NCBI GenBank assembly: GCA_025934475.1
Contig: JAICXZ010000012.1
Location: 1-15,316, forward strand
Source of the DNA: Mucilaginibacter sp.
GTDB taxonomy: Bacteria > Bacteroidota > Bacteroidia > Sphingobacteriales > Sphingobacteriaceae
Direction of reading: 5' to 3'
Length of the DNA: 15,316 nucleotides
The translations under genes were made by a program, and so were the position numbers. The notes under the pieces are model-generated. The model was not told where the DNA came from and ran no database searches. It worked only from the letters and a program-made list of their open reading frames with translations. Below, in pieces: positions 1-7,349 of the stretch (positions are counted from its first letter, which is position 1; each line of letters begins with the position of its first letter).

Positions 1-186
1 AACGCCTTCGTGCTGATCGAGCCTATAGATGAGTCAACCTTCGGTCTCAACAATGAATACTGGCTCAGCTATTACATCGGTAAAGATATCTACGATAAGA
101 AATTCATTTTCCTGCCTGAAAGTATTGTTGAATCAAACTTCATTAAGCTACCCATTGTTAATAAACCGGGCGTGATGATAGGATGA
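1..186 (+). CDS. C-terminal 61 residues of an unrecognised protein
   Basis: Frame 1 is open from the first base to a TGA at 184-186, so the gene enters from upstream and only its last 61 residues are visible. The segment contains the stretches TFGLNNEYWLSYYIGKDIY and KLPIVNKPGVMIG. It is mixed polar and aromatic, with no membrane helix and no catalytic motif that I can name. The coding frame is credible because it has no interruption, has balanced codon use like that of the neighbouring genes, and stops just before an AT-rich non-coding spacer. It lies upstream of the alpha-2-macroglobulin gene on the same strand, but 228 bases away, so a shared transcript is uncertain. I do not recognise the family and assign no function. 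Confidence 0.6.
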   Translation, partial: NAFVLIEPIDESTFGLNNEYWLSYYIGKDIYDKKFIFLPESIVESNFIKLPIVNKPGVMIG

Positions 187-199
187 GGTGTTAGTGTTC

Positions 200-224
200 A
201 GAGATTAGTTAATTAGAGATTAGG
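200..224. repeat. Short iterated repeat after the first gene
   Basis: Units ATTAGTTA (204-211) and ATTAGAGA (212-219) follow each other, then TTAGG; AGAGATTAG occurs at 200-208 and again at 215-223. The 11-mer GATTAGTTAAT (203-213) recurs exactly at 6124-6134, downstream of the alpha-2-macroglobulin gene. No facing inverted arm is seen here. It looks like half of the iterated spacer elements found elsewhere in the window. Confidence 0.5.
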
Positions 225-247
225 CCAGTTGCTCCCTTAAAAACTGG
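225..247 (+). terminator. Small hairpin, possible terminator
   Basis: CCAGTT (225-230) and AACTGG (242-247) form a perfect 6-bp stem around an 11-base loop, 39 bases after the stop codon of the first gene. The stem is short and no T-run follows it, so a terminator role is only a possibility. It could also be chance in a low-complexity spacer. Confidence 0.25.
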
Positions 248-296
248 ACTATAAAATAGCAGGTTGCAGCCATTATTGACAAGGATTTATTGTCAT

Positions 297-400
297 AATT
301 TCGTAAATAGCAATATTAACAGAACATAATTTTACCATTAAAAAAATATTTGCGCAATTATTTGGAATATTCAATTCCAAATATCTAAATTTCGTAAATA
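297..400. repeat. Pair of exact 13-mer direct repeats before the macroglobulin gene
   Basis: AATTTCGTAAATA occurs exactly at 297-309 and at 388-400, 91 bases apart. The second copy ends 14 bases before the start codon at 415. The stretch between them is AT-rich and non-coding, and includes a palindrome at 359-383. The repeats may be paired binding sites or a trace of duplication; the sequence does not decide between these. Confidence 0.55.
359..393 (+). promoter_or_regulatory. Palindrome and promoter-like boxes upstream of the macroglobulin gene
   Basis: TATTTGGAAT (359-368) and ATTCCAAATA (374-383) are perfect 10-bp inverted arms around a 5-base spacer, ending 31 bases before the start codon. 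TTTG at 361-364 and TAAATTTC at 386-393 resemble the Bacteroidota -33 (TTTG) and -7 (TAnnTTTG) elements with one mismatch in the latter, so the palindrome would lie over the promoter, as an operator would. As a hairpin it is weak (AT-rich, no T-run). The regulatory reading is inference. Confidence 0.35.
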
Positions 401-414
401 AATAACCTTAATCA

Positions 415-3400
415 ATGAATGATGGAGAGACGCCTCTGCCCAACCGCAAGCGTCCGATTTTCGCTGCTGCTGCGATTGTCCTAATAAGCATCGCTGTTTT
501 TTCAATTTACCGCCTGTATCACAAAAAGAGTGTCGTCGACCCTGCCTTCAGCAAGTACATTGAGTCGTACACCACAGGTATCATTTCAAAAGAGAACACA
601 ATCCGGATCAGGCTCGCAAGCCAAGTGCAAACTACGCACGCGCAGAACGACCAGCTGCCGGATGGGGTCTTCGACTTCTCGCCTGCTGTAAAAGGCAAAG
701 CCTATTGGGTGGATGAGCGAACCATCGAGTTTCGACCGGAGGCGAAACTCTCGTCCGACCAGAGCTACTCGGCGGATTTTAAGCTGAGCAAGGTCGTCAG
801 CGTGCCCTCGAAGTTTGATGATTTCAAATTCACGTTTGAAACCATCAAGCCCGATTTTACGGTTTCGTTTGCTGGCTTAACAACAGCCACCAACACTTCA
901 ACGGACAAGATGAAGCTGGAGGGTTGTGTACAAACTGCCGACGCCGAGGACCCGACGTTGATTGAAAAGCTGCTCACGACCAATTTTGAGTCGCCTGTAG
1001 GCATCAAATGGCAGCATAACAGCATCGGCCACTCGCACAAGTTTACAGTCACGGGTCTTATACGTTCAGCGGATCGCGTAAATCCGCTTACCATCAATTG
1101 GGATGGCAGTGTGATGAACATCGACAAGCGGGGCAGCCAGGAGTTTGAGGTGCCGGCAATCGGTGATTTCAAGGTACTGAACATTACCGCTGTGCAGGAC
1201 AATGACCAGTACGTGCTGGTACAGTTCTCGGATGCGATCATGATCGGGCAGGAATTAAAAGGTCTGGTAGGCATCAATAATGTCGAGGATCCCGCCTACA
1301 CGATCGAAGGGAGCACCGTCAAAATCTTCGCTCCTGAACGCCTGGAAGGCAATTTTACGGCATTTGTCAATGAAGGCGTTGAAAACATCTCGCACCAGAA
1401 GATCAGCAAAGCCTTTACCGCGAACGTGTTCTTCGAAAACCGTATGCCATCAGTAACCATCCCCGGCAAGGGCGTTATCCTCCCCGACTCCGGCAAACTC
1501 ACCATGCCGTTTGAGGCTGTGAACCTGAATGCTGTGGATGTAAGCATTATCAAAATCTATGAGAATAACGTGCCGCAGTATTTCCAATCGAACGGTTTTG
1601 ACGGGTCAACCGAGCTACGTATGGTGGGTAAGCCAATATTACAAAAGACCATCCACCTTGATCAGCAAAAGGGCATCAATCTGAATAAAAAGAACAGGTT
1701 TATGCTCGACATAGATCAACTGGTTAGAACCGAACCCGGGGCTATTTATCGCGTAGTGATTGGATTCAGAAAGGAATATTCTTTGTATAACTGCAACGTT
1801 GCCGGAGCATCAACCCTCAAAGCGAAGGATGAAGACAACGAATATGAAGGAGACTACTCCGATCGCGACAACTCGAATAAAGTAAGTGACGAGGACGACG
1901 ATTTCTGGTCAAAGTACGACAACTACTACCCAGAAAATTACCAATGGGATGAACGTGGCGACCCGTGTACCAACTCCTACTACAACCGCGACCGTTGGGC
2001 CATGCGTAACATTATCGCATCCAACATTGGCTTAATAGCCAAACGAGGGGTCAATAACAGCATGGTGGTTGCTGTAACGAGTATCTTGAGCGCACAGCCA
2101 ATGTCGGGCGTCACCCTACAATTCCTGGACTATCAGAAGCAGGAAATATTTAAGACTACGTCGGATGGTGATGGCCTGGCTAAATTCGACCTGAAACGCA
2201 AGCCCTATCTTTTGGTTGCCAGCAAAGGCAGCGAACGCGGTTATTTGAAACTAGACGACGGAAGTTCGCTCCCCCTCTCCCGCTTTGATGTGGGTGGCGA
2301 CGAGGTACAAGGCGGACTCAAGGGATTCATTTATGGAGAACGCGGCGTATGGCGGCCGGGTGATTCAATCTTCCTGACGTTTATCCTGCAAGATAAATTG
2401 AAAACGCTGCCACCCGATCACCCGGTTGAGTTTGAGCTGGATGATCCTGACGGACGCATCTATAAACATATTACGGCTACGCAGTCGGTGGATGGTTTTT
2501 ATAGTTTCCATACTGCTACCGAAACTTCGAGCCGCACGGGCAACTGGACCGCTAAGGTGAAAGTAGGTGGTGCTTCGTTCACAAAGAATGTTAAGGTAGA
2601 GACAATTATGCCGAATCGCCTCAAGATCAACCTGAATTTTGGCGGCGCAACGCAATTGACCAAAGGTGGTGATGTTACTGGCGACTTACAGGCTCGATGG
2701 TTGTTTGGCGGCATCGCACAAAACCTCAAGGCCAAGGTTGATGCCTATCTATCGGCACAGCATACTACGTTCAAGGGCTATGACGATTACATCTTTGACA
2801 ACCCGACGCTAAGCTTCAATACCCAAACAGCTACGGTATTTGAAGGGAAGCTGGATGCGAATGGCAAGGCCACAGTCAAGCCGGACATTGATGTAGACAA
2901 GCAGGCTCCCGGTCAGCTGAAAGCTAACTTTATGATAAAAGTGTTTGAACCCGGAGGTAATTTCAGCATCCAGGGTATATCAATGCCATACAATGTGTAC
3001 GATGGCTATGTAGGTATCAAGACGCCTAAAGGCAGCGACCTATCAGGCATGCTATTCACCAACCGCGATAATGAGATTGATATTGCCGATTTAGATACTA
3101 AAGGCGTACCCTTCAGCGGTAGCCGTGAGGTGCAATTGGAATTGTACAAAATCCAGTGGCGCTGGTGGTGGGATGAATCAGGTAATGAGTTCAGCAACTT
3201 TACCCAGGATCGCTATAATAAGCTTATCAAGACCGAATCGGTGCAACTCAACAACGGTCGCGGTAAGTGGAATCTGCATATCAGCAACGATGATTGGGGC
3301 CGTTACCTATTGCTGGTGAAAGACCCGCAAACCGGCCACTCAACGGGCAAAGTGCTCTATGTGGATTGGTCTAACTGGACCGAGAGGCTCCAGCAAAGTA

Positions 3401-6009
3401 ATCCAACCGAGGCCGCGATGCTTTCCTTTACTTCGAATAAAACCGCTTACAAAGTTGGAGAGGAGGCCACATTAACCATCCCGACCAGTGGCGGCGGCCG
3501 TGCGCTGATCAGTATCGAAAATGGCAGTAAAGTACTACAGACAGCCTGGATCGATACTAAAAAAGGTCAAACCCAATACACCTTCAAGATCGACGGCACC
3601 ATGGCGCCAAACATTTTTGTGAACGTAACATTGCTGCAGCGCCATGCGCAAACCGTCAATGACCTGCCTATCCGGATGTACGGCGTGATTCCGCTCCAGG
3701 TTGATGATCCGCAGACTATCCTTAAGCCGGTGATCTCGATGCCGGATAAGATCAGGCCTGAAACACAATCGGCAGTAACGGTTTCGGAGGCGAACGGAAA
3801 AGCAATGACTTATACCATTGCGATCGTTGATGAAGGTTTGCTGGACATTACCAATTACAAAACACCCAACCCGCACGATGCCTTCTATGCTCGTGAGTCG
3901 CTTGGTGTAAAGAGCTGGGACCTGTTCGATTACGTAATCGGTGCATTTGGCGGGGGTTTAGAACGTATCGTGAGTATCGGTGGCGACGGCACAAACGGCA
4001 TGAATCATAACGTACAGGTGAATCGCTTTAAGCCGGTGGTCAAATTCCTCGGGCCATTCCGCCTCAATGCCGGCGAAAGGCAGACCAAACGCTTTATCTT
4101 GCCCCAATACATTGGCGCTGTCAAGGTAACGGTGATTGCCGGACACGACGGCGGTTATGGCTTTGCCGATAAAGAAGTAGCGGTAAAGAAACCGTTGATG
4201 ATCCTGGCTACCCTGCCGCGCGTGCTGGGTCCAACTGAAAAGATCCAATTACCCGTAACGGTATTTGCTTTGGAAGACAAGGTGAAAAACGTGAACGTTG
4301 AAGTACAATCCAATGCCTTCAGCAACCTTGCCGGGAATAATAAAAAGTCGGTAAGTTTTGCAAAAACCGGCGATCAGCTGGTAACATTCGACCTGGACGT
4401 GAAGGATTTTATTGGCGTAGGAAAGGTTAAGATCATCGCCAAAGGCGCCGGTGAAACAGCGGCTTATGATGTGGAATTGAATGTCCGCAATCCTAACCCG
4501 CCGATAACCAAAGTGATTGAAAAGGAACTGAAGCCCGGCGAAGTGTGGACGATGCCTTATGCATCAATAGGAATGACAGGCACAAACAGGGCAACACTAG
4601 AAGTAGCTACCATCCCGCCATTAAACCTGACTAAGCGCCTGGATTACCTGATCGAATATCCTTATGGCTGCGTGGAGCAAACCACCTCCTCCGGTTTTCC
4701 GCAATTGTATCTGAGCCAATTGATGGATCTCACTTCGAGACAAACGGCCGAGATAGATAGGAACATTAAGTCGACCATCAGTCGCTTGAAGAACTTCCAG
4801 ACAACCGACGGCGGGCTTAGCTACTGGCCAAATGAAGCTGAATCAGATGAATGGGGTACTAATTACGCCGGTCACTTTATGCTGGCTGCGCAGGGTAAGG
4901 GGTACTCCCTGCCTATAGGGTTCATCGAAAACTGGAAGAAGTATCAGAAAATGAAGGCCCTCACCTGGGCACCTGATTCGCGCAGCTTCTATGGGGCTGA
5001 TCTGACCCAGGCCTACCGTCTGTACCTTCTGGCATTGGCACGTTCGCCTGAGCTAGGTGCGATGAACCGCCTGCGTGAGTTTAAATACATTAGCCCAGAG
5101 GCTCGCTGGCGACTTGCTGCGGCATATAAATTGGTTGGGCAGCCAGAGATTGGCCTACAGTTGATAAACGGGCTGTCAACTGCCGTTAAGCCGTATTACA
5201 CGCTGTATGGCACTTACGGCTCCGATCTCCGCGATGAAGCTATGATCCTTGAAACGCTTACACTCCTTGGCCAGCAGCAAAGAGCATCGGCACAATTGAG
5301 AATAGTTGCCGCACGGCTTTCACAGGACGATTGGTACAGCACGCAAACCACAGCTTACTCGTTGGTGGCGATTTCAGAGTATTGCGGCAAAAACCATGCT
5401 TCAGCCAAGATGCAGTTTAACTTTAACTCGGCAAATGTTGATGCGAAGTCTTATATCTGGCAATCCGATTTAGCGGCAAATGGTGGTAAAGTTACACTTA
5501 AGGATATTGGCGGCAATAGATTATATGTAAGGCTGATACAGCGCGGACAACCGTCATCCGGCCAGGATGTACAATCGGTGAGTAATCCGGATATCCTGCA
5601 AATGCGCATAGGCTATTTTACGCTAACGGGGCATATGATCGAACCAACCAAACTGAAACAGGGAACTGATTTCGTAGCCCAGGTAAATATCAAAAACCCG
5701 GGGACACGCGGCCGGTATGATAACATGGCGCTGTCGCAGATATTCCCATCGGGATGGGAAATCATCAACACAAGGATGAACGATACAACCCAGGCATTCA
5801 ACTCCTCGCCTTCGGACTATCGTGATATTCGTGACGACCGGGTGAATACGCACTTTAGCGTTGCAGAAGGCAAAGAGGTGACGTATTATGTAACGCTTAA
5901 TGCTGCCTATGCAGGTAAGTATTTCCTGCCAGCGGTGTCCTGTGAAGCGATGTATAATCATTCGATCAACGCAGTGCAGAGAGGGAAATGGGTGGAGGTG
6001 GTGAAGTAG
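415..6009 (+). CDS. Large alpha-2-macroglobulin family protein with intact thioester
   Basis: Bacterial alpha-2-macroglobulins are periplasmic protease traps: a protease cleaves them, a strained thioester opens and binds it covalently. This protein has 1864 residues, large for the family (about 1650 in E. coli). A hydrophobic segment at residues 15-35 with no cysteine near it indicates an uncleaved signal anchor rather than a lipoprotein. Beta-rich macroglobulin-type domains follow. An acidic, tyrosine-rich insert (residues 471-531) is rich in D, E and Y. The conserved IVDEGLLDITNYKTP block is at about 1137-1151. The thioester YGCVEQ places Cys1419 and Gln1422 in the helical thioester domain, and a C-terminal receptor-like domain follows. 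The ATG at 415 is chosen because it just precedes the anchor; no Shine-Dalgarno is visible, as usual in this phylum. pbpC, its usual partner, lies 1.3 kb downstream. The family call is firm; the protease target is unknown. Confidence 0.95.
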   Translation: MNDGETPLPNRKRPIFAAAAIVLISIAVFSIYRLYHKKSVVDPAFSKYIESYTTGIISKENTIRIRLASQVQTTHAQNDQLPDGVFDFSPAVKGKAYWVDERTIEFRPEAKLSSDQSYSADFKLSKVVSVPSKFDDFKFTFETIKPDFTVSFAGLTTATNTSTDKMKLEGCVQTADAEDPTLIEKLLTTNFESPVGIKWQHNSIGHSHKFTVTGLIRSADRVNPLTINWDGSVMNIDKRGSQEFEVPAIGDFKVLNITAVQDNDQYVLVQFSDAIMIGQELKGLVGINNVEDPAYTIEGSTVKIFAPERLEGNFTAFVNEGVENISHQKISKAFTANVFFENRMPSVTIPGKGVILPDSGKLTMPFEAVNLNAVDVSIIKIYENNVPQYFQSNGFDGSTELRMVGKPILQKTIHLDQQKGINLNKKNRFMLDIDQLVRTEPGAIYRVVIGFRKEYSLYNCNVAGASTLKAKDEDNEYEGDYSDRDNSNKVSDEDDDFWSKYDNYYPENYQWDERGDPCTNSYYNRDRWAMRNIIASNIGLIAKRGVNNSMVVAVTSILSAQPMSGVTLQFLDYQKQEIFKTTSDGDGLAKFDLKRKPYLLVASKGSERGYLKLDDGSSLPLSRFDVGGDEVQGGLKGFIYGERGVWRPGDSIFLTFILQDKLKTLPPDHPVEFELDDPDGRIYKHITATQSVDGFYSFHTATETSSRTGNWTAKVKVGGASFTKNVKVETIMPNRLKINLNFGGATQLTKGGDVTGDLQARWLFGGIAQNLKAKVDAYLSAQHTTFKGYDDYIFDNPTLSFNTQTATVFEGKLDANGKATVKPDIDVDKQAPGQLKANFMIKVFEPGGNFSIQGISMPYNVYDGYVGIKTPKGSDLSGMLFTNRDNEIDIADLDTKGVPFSGSREVQLELYKIQWRWWWDESGNEFSNFTQDRYNKLIKTESVQLNNGRGKWNLHISNDDWGRYLLLVKDPQTGHSTGKVLYVDWSNWTERLQQSNPTEAAMLSFTSNKTAYKVGEEATLTIPTSGGGRALISIENGSKVLQTAWIDTKKGQTQYTFKIDGTMAPNIFVNVTLLQRHAQTVNDLPIRMYGVIPLQVDDPQTILKPVISMPDKIRPETQSAVTVSEANGKAMTYTIAIVDEGLLDITNYKTPNPHDAFYARESLGVKSWDLFDYVIGAFGGGLERIVSIGGDGTNGMNHNVQVNRFKPVVKFLGPFRLNAGERQTKRFILPQYIGAVKVTVIAGHDGGYGFADKEVAVKKPLMILATLPRVLGPTEKIQLPVTVFALEDKVKNVNVEVQSNAFSNLAGNNKKSVSFAKTGDQLVTFDLDVKDFIGVGKVKIIAKGAGETAAYDVELNVRNPNPPITKVIEKELKPGEVWTMPYASIGMTGTNRATLEVATIPPLNLTKRLDYLIEYPYGCVEQTTSSGFPQLYLSQLMDLTSRQTAEIDRNIKSTISRLKNFQTTDGGLSYWPNEAESDEWGTNYAGHFMLAAQGKGYSLPIGFIENWKKYQKMKALTWAPDSRSFYGADLTQAYRLYLLALARSPELGAMNRLREFKYISPEARWRLAAAYKLVGQPEIGLQLINGLSTAVKPYYTLYGTYGSDLRDEAMILETLTLLGQQQRASAQLRIVAARLSQDDWYSTQTTAYSLVAISEYCGKNHASAKMQFNFNSANVDAKSYIWQSDLAANGGKVTLKDIGGNRLYVRLIQRGQPSSGQDVQSVSNPDILQMRIGYFTLTGHMIEPTKLKQGTDFVAQVNIKNPGTRGRYDNMALSQIFPSGWEIINTRMNDTTQAFNSSPSDYRDIRDDRVNTHFSVAEGKEVTYYVTLNAAYAGKYFLPAVSCEAMYNHSINAVQRGKWVEVVK

Positions 6010-6088
6010 TGAGTGGTGAATAGTGAATGGTCAGTGTTTAGCCAAACCCTGTAGTTATCAATTGACACACTCACCATTCACTGTTCAC
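6009..6088. repeat. Inverted repeat of 7-bp units after the macroglobulin gene
   Basis: The left side reads as four 7-bp units, GTGAGTG, GTGAATA, GTGAATG and GTCAGTG (6009-6036), starting on the last base of the stop codon. The 22-base arm 6016-6037 pairs with 6067-6088 at 20 of 22 positions; one of the two mismatches would be a G-U pair in RNA. The loop is 29 bases. It could end transcription of the macroglobulin gene, but no T-run follows. It has the same build as the repeats at 9750-9831 and around the gene at 14810. Confidence 0.7.
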
Positions 6089-6101
6089 ATTATGGTAAGT
6101 G

Positions 6102-6143
6102 ATTGGTTAATTGGTTAACTTGTGATTAGTTAATCAGTGATAA
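6102..6143. repeat. Iterated 8-bp repeat upstream of the unknown gene
   Basis: ATTGGTTA occurs in tandem at 6102-6109 and 6110-6117, followed by ATTAGTTA at 6125-6132 and GTGATAA at 6137-6143. The 11-mer at 6124-6134 is identical to one at 203-213. It fills the spacer almost up to the start codon at 6148, leaving little room for an ordinary promoter. Confidence 0.5.
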
Positions 6144-6147
6144 GATT

Positions 6148-6570
6148 ATGAAAGTGGAGTTTTTGGATGATATATCGGGCGACGGTCATTATCCACTGGA
6201 GGACCCGAACCGGTTGATCAGGCTGTATGATTTTGATTTGGAGGAAGCGCTGAAATTCAGAAATGCAATACAGGCTAAACTGCTCGATAAGGAAGAACCA
6301 TTACAGCTTGTAAACGAGCCCTATATCACAGAGATTGCTTGTAATCTTGAATTTAGGATTGGAGAATCCGATGCCGGTATTACGACATCGGACTTCATAA
6401 ACTTCTATTGTGATCTTACTTTAGACGGCTATAAACATATGCTTTGGATGATGGAGCCATTTTGTGACGCTAAAAATGATGATGCATACCAATTCACATC
6501 TTATCAGTGGCTATATGATCCGACAGATGATGCAATTGACCTATTATTTTCACCCGGAGGCTCCTGGTAG
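6148..6570 (+). CDS. Small acidic protein of unknown function
   Basis: This is a 140-residue protein with no signal peptide or membrane segment, and visibly rich in Asp and Glu, so probably cytosolic and acidic. It carries a likely amphipathic helix near residues 28-45 and aromatic-rich C-terminal stretches (QFTSYQWLYD, then LLFSPGGSW at the end). I recognise no domain or catalytic motif. The ATG at 6148 is the first in frame after the iterated repeat, and no ribosome binding site is evident. It lies 138 bases after the macroglobulin gene on the same strand and converges on the glycosyltransferase gene. Its coding status is supported by length, an uninterrupted frame and protein-like composition. 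It and the glycosyltransferase stand between the macroglobulin gene and pbpC, which are neighbours in many genomes. Confidence 0.7.
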   Translation: MKVEFLDDISGDGHYPLEDPNRLIRLYDFDLEEALKFRNAIQAKLLDKEEPLQLVNEPYITEIACNLEFRIGESDAGITTSDFINFYCDLTLDGYKHMLWMMEPFCDAKNDDAYQFTSYQWLYDPTDDAIDLLFSPGGSW

Positions 6571-6576
6571 ACAAAA

Positions 6577-6619
6577 GACCGGGTAGAGACGCAAAATTTT
6601 GAGTCTCTACGTCCGGGTC
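6577..6619. repeat. REP-like palindrome between convergent genes, likely two-way terminator
   Basis: GTAGAGAC (6583-6590) pairs with GTCTCTAC (6603-6610), and the centre CAAAATTTTG (6592-6601) is itself palindromic; in the 28-base core only the pair 6591/6602 fails. GACCGG (6577-6582) and CCGGGTC (6613-6619) extend the stem. It lies 6 bases after one stop codon and one base from the other, so it could terminate both convergent genes. A GTAGAGACG palindrome core resembles repetitive extragenic palindromes I recall from Bacteroidota and cyanobacteria; that link is from memory, not a search. Confidence 0.65.
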
Positions 6620-6620
6620 G

Positions 6621-7346
6621 TTATTCGGCCCGGAACAACCCATACTTTAAAATACAGTAAATGGCGCGGAAGCCGTCCTTCCATCCTATCTTCTTGCCGT
6701 CTTCATAGGTGCGGCCATAGTAGGAAATACCGACTTCGTAGATGCGAATACGAGGTATACGGGCTATTTTTTGGGTCACCTCGGGTTCGAACCCAAAACG
6801 TTGTTCTTTTAATTGGATTGACTGGATGATACTCGTATCAAAAAGCTTATAGCAGGTCTCCATATCTGTCAGGTTCATGTTGGAAAACATGTTGGAGAAA
6901 AATGTGAGCCAGCGGTTACCGATAGTATGCCAGAAAAACAGGATACGGTGCGGGTTATTGCCCATAAAACGCGAGCCGTATACAACATCGGCAAAACCAT
7001 TGCAAATGGGTTTTAACAGATCATTGTATTCAGCAGGGTCGTACTCAAGGTCAGCGTCCTGTATGATGAGATACTCGCCGGTGGCTTTGGAAATACCAGT
7101 ATGCAGTGCGGCGCCTTTACCTTTATTGACCTCATGCTTAAAGTATTGGATATCGAGATCAGGATTGACAACCTTGTAATCGGCAATGGCTTGTTCGGTA
7201 TGATCTTTAGAGGAATCGTTAACAATAATGATCTCTTTTTGAATGCCATGTATGAGTTCAGTCGCCTTAATTTTATTTAAGATCAAGTGTATCGTGTCGC
7301 CTTCATTATAGGCAGGTATAATAATGGATAACTTTTTTAACTTCAT
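6621..7346 (-). CDS. GT2 glycosyltransferase, DPM1/polyprenyl-phosphate type
   Basis: The 241-residue protein has a GT-A fold signature of family GT2: IIIPAYNEGDTI (8-19), VNDSSKDHT (42-50), KGKGAALHTG (75-84), the metal- and nucleotide-sugar-binding D97-A-D99 in QDADLEYDP, and YGSRF at 123-127. TDMETCYKLF (160-169), FGFEPEV (184-190) and the GRTYEDGKKIGWKDG segment (211-225) are typical of the dolichol/undecaprenyl-phosphate sugar transferase branch. There are no C-terminal membrane helices, as in the catalytic-only DPM1 form. It probably moves a sugar from a nucleotide donor to a polyprenyl phosphate at the inner face of the membrane; the sugar cannot be read from sequence. The start is fixed by the glycosyltransferase motif beginning at residue 8. 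It is transcribed away from pbpC, with 3 bases between the two start codons. Confidence 0.92.
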   Translation of the reverse strand: MKLKKLSIIIPAYNEGDTIHLILNKIKATELIHGIQKEIIIVNDSSKDHTEQAIADYKVVNPDLDIQYFKHEVNKGKGAALHTGISKATGEYLIIQDADLEYDPAEYNDLLKPICNGFADVVYGSRFMGNNPHRILFFWHTIGNRWLTFFSNMFSNMNLTDMETCYKLFDTSIIQSIQLKEQRFGFEPEVTQKIARIPRIRIYEVGISYYGRTYEDGKKIGWKDGFRAIYCILKYGLFRAE

Positions 7347-7349
7347 TTC

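Noticed and set aside
277..295. TGACAA/TTGTCA inverted repeat with a TTGACA resembling a sigma-70 -35 box
   Set aside because: No -10 element lies at proper spacing, and Bacteroidota promoters use other elements; the 6-bp arms are too short to call.
765..1277. 170-codon antisense open frame inside the macroglobulin gene
   Set aside because: It lies wholly inside a strongly supported gene, has no recognisable domain, and its composition is that of a complementary-strand shadow.
5743..5760. Perfect 8-bp inverted repeat TTCCCATC/GATGGGAA
   Set aside because: It falls in codons for the conserved FPSGWE segment near the macroglobulin C-terminus, so it is explained by coding sequence.
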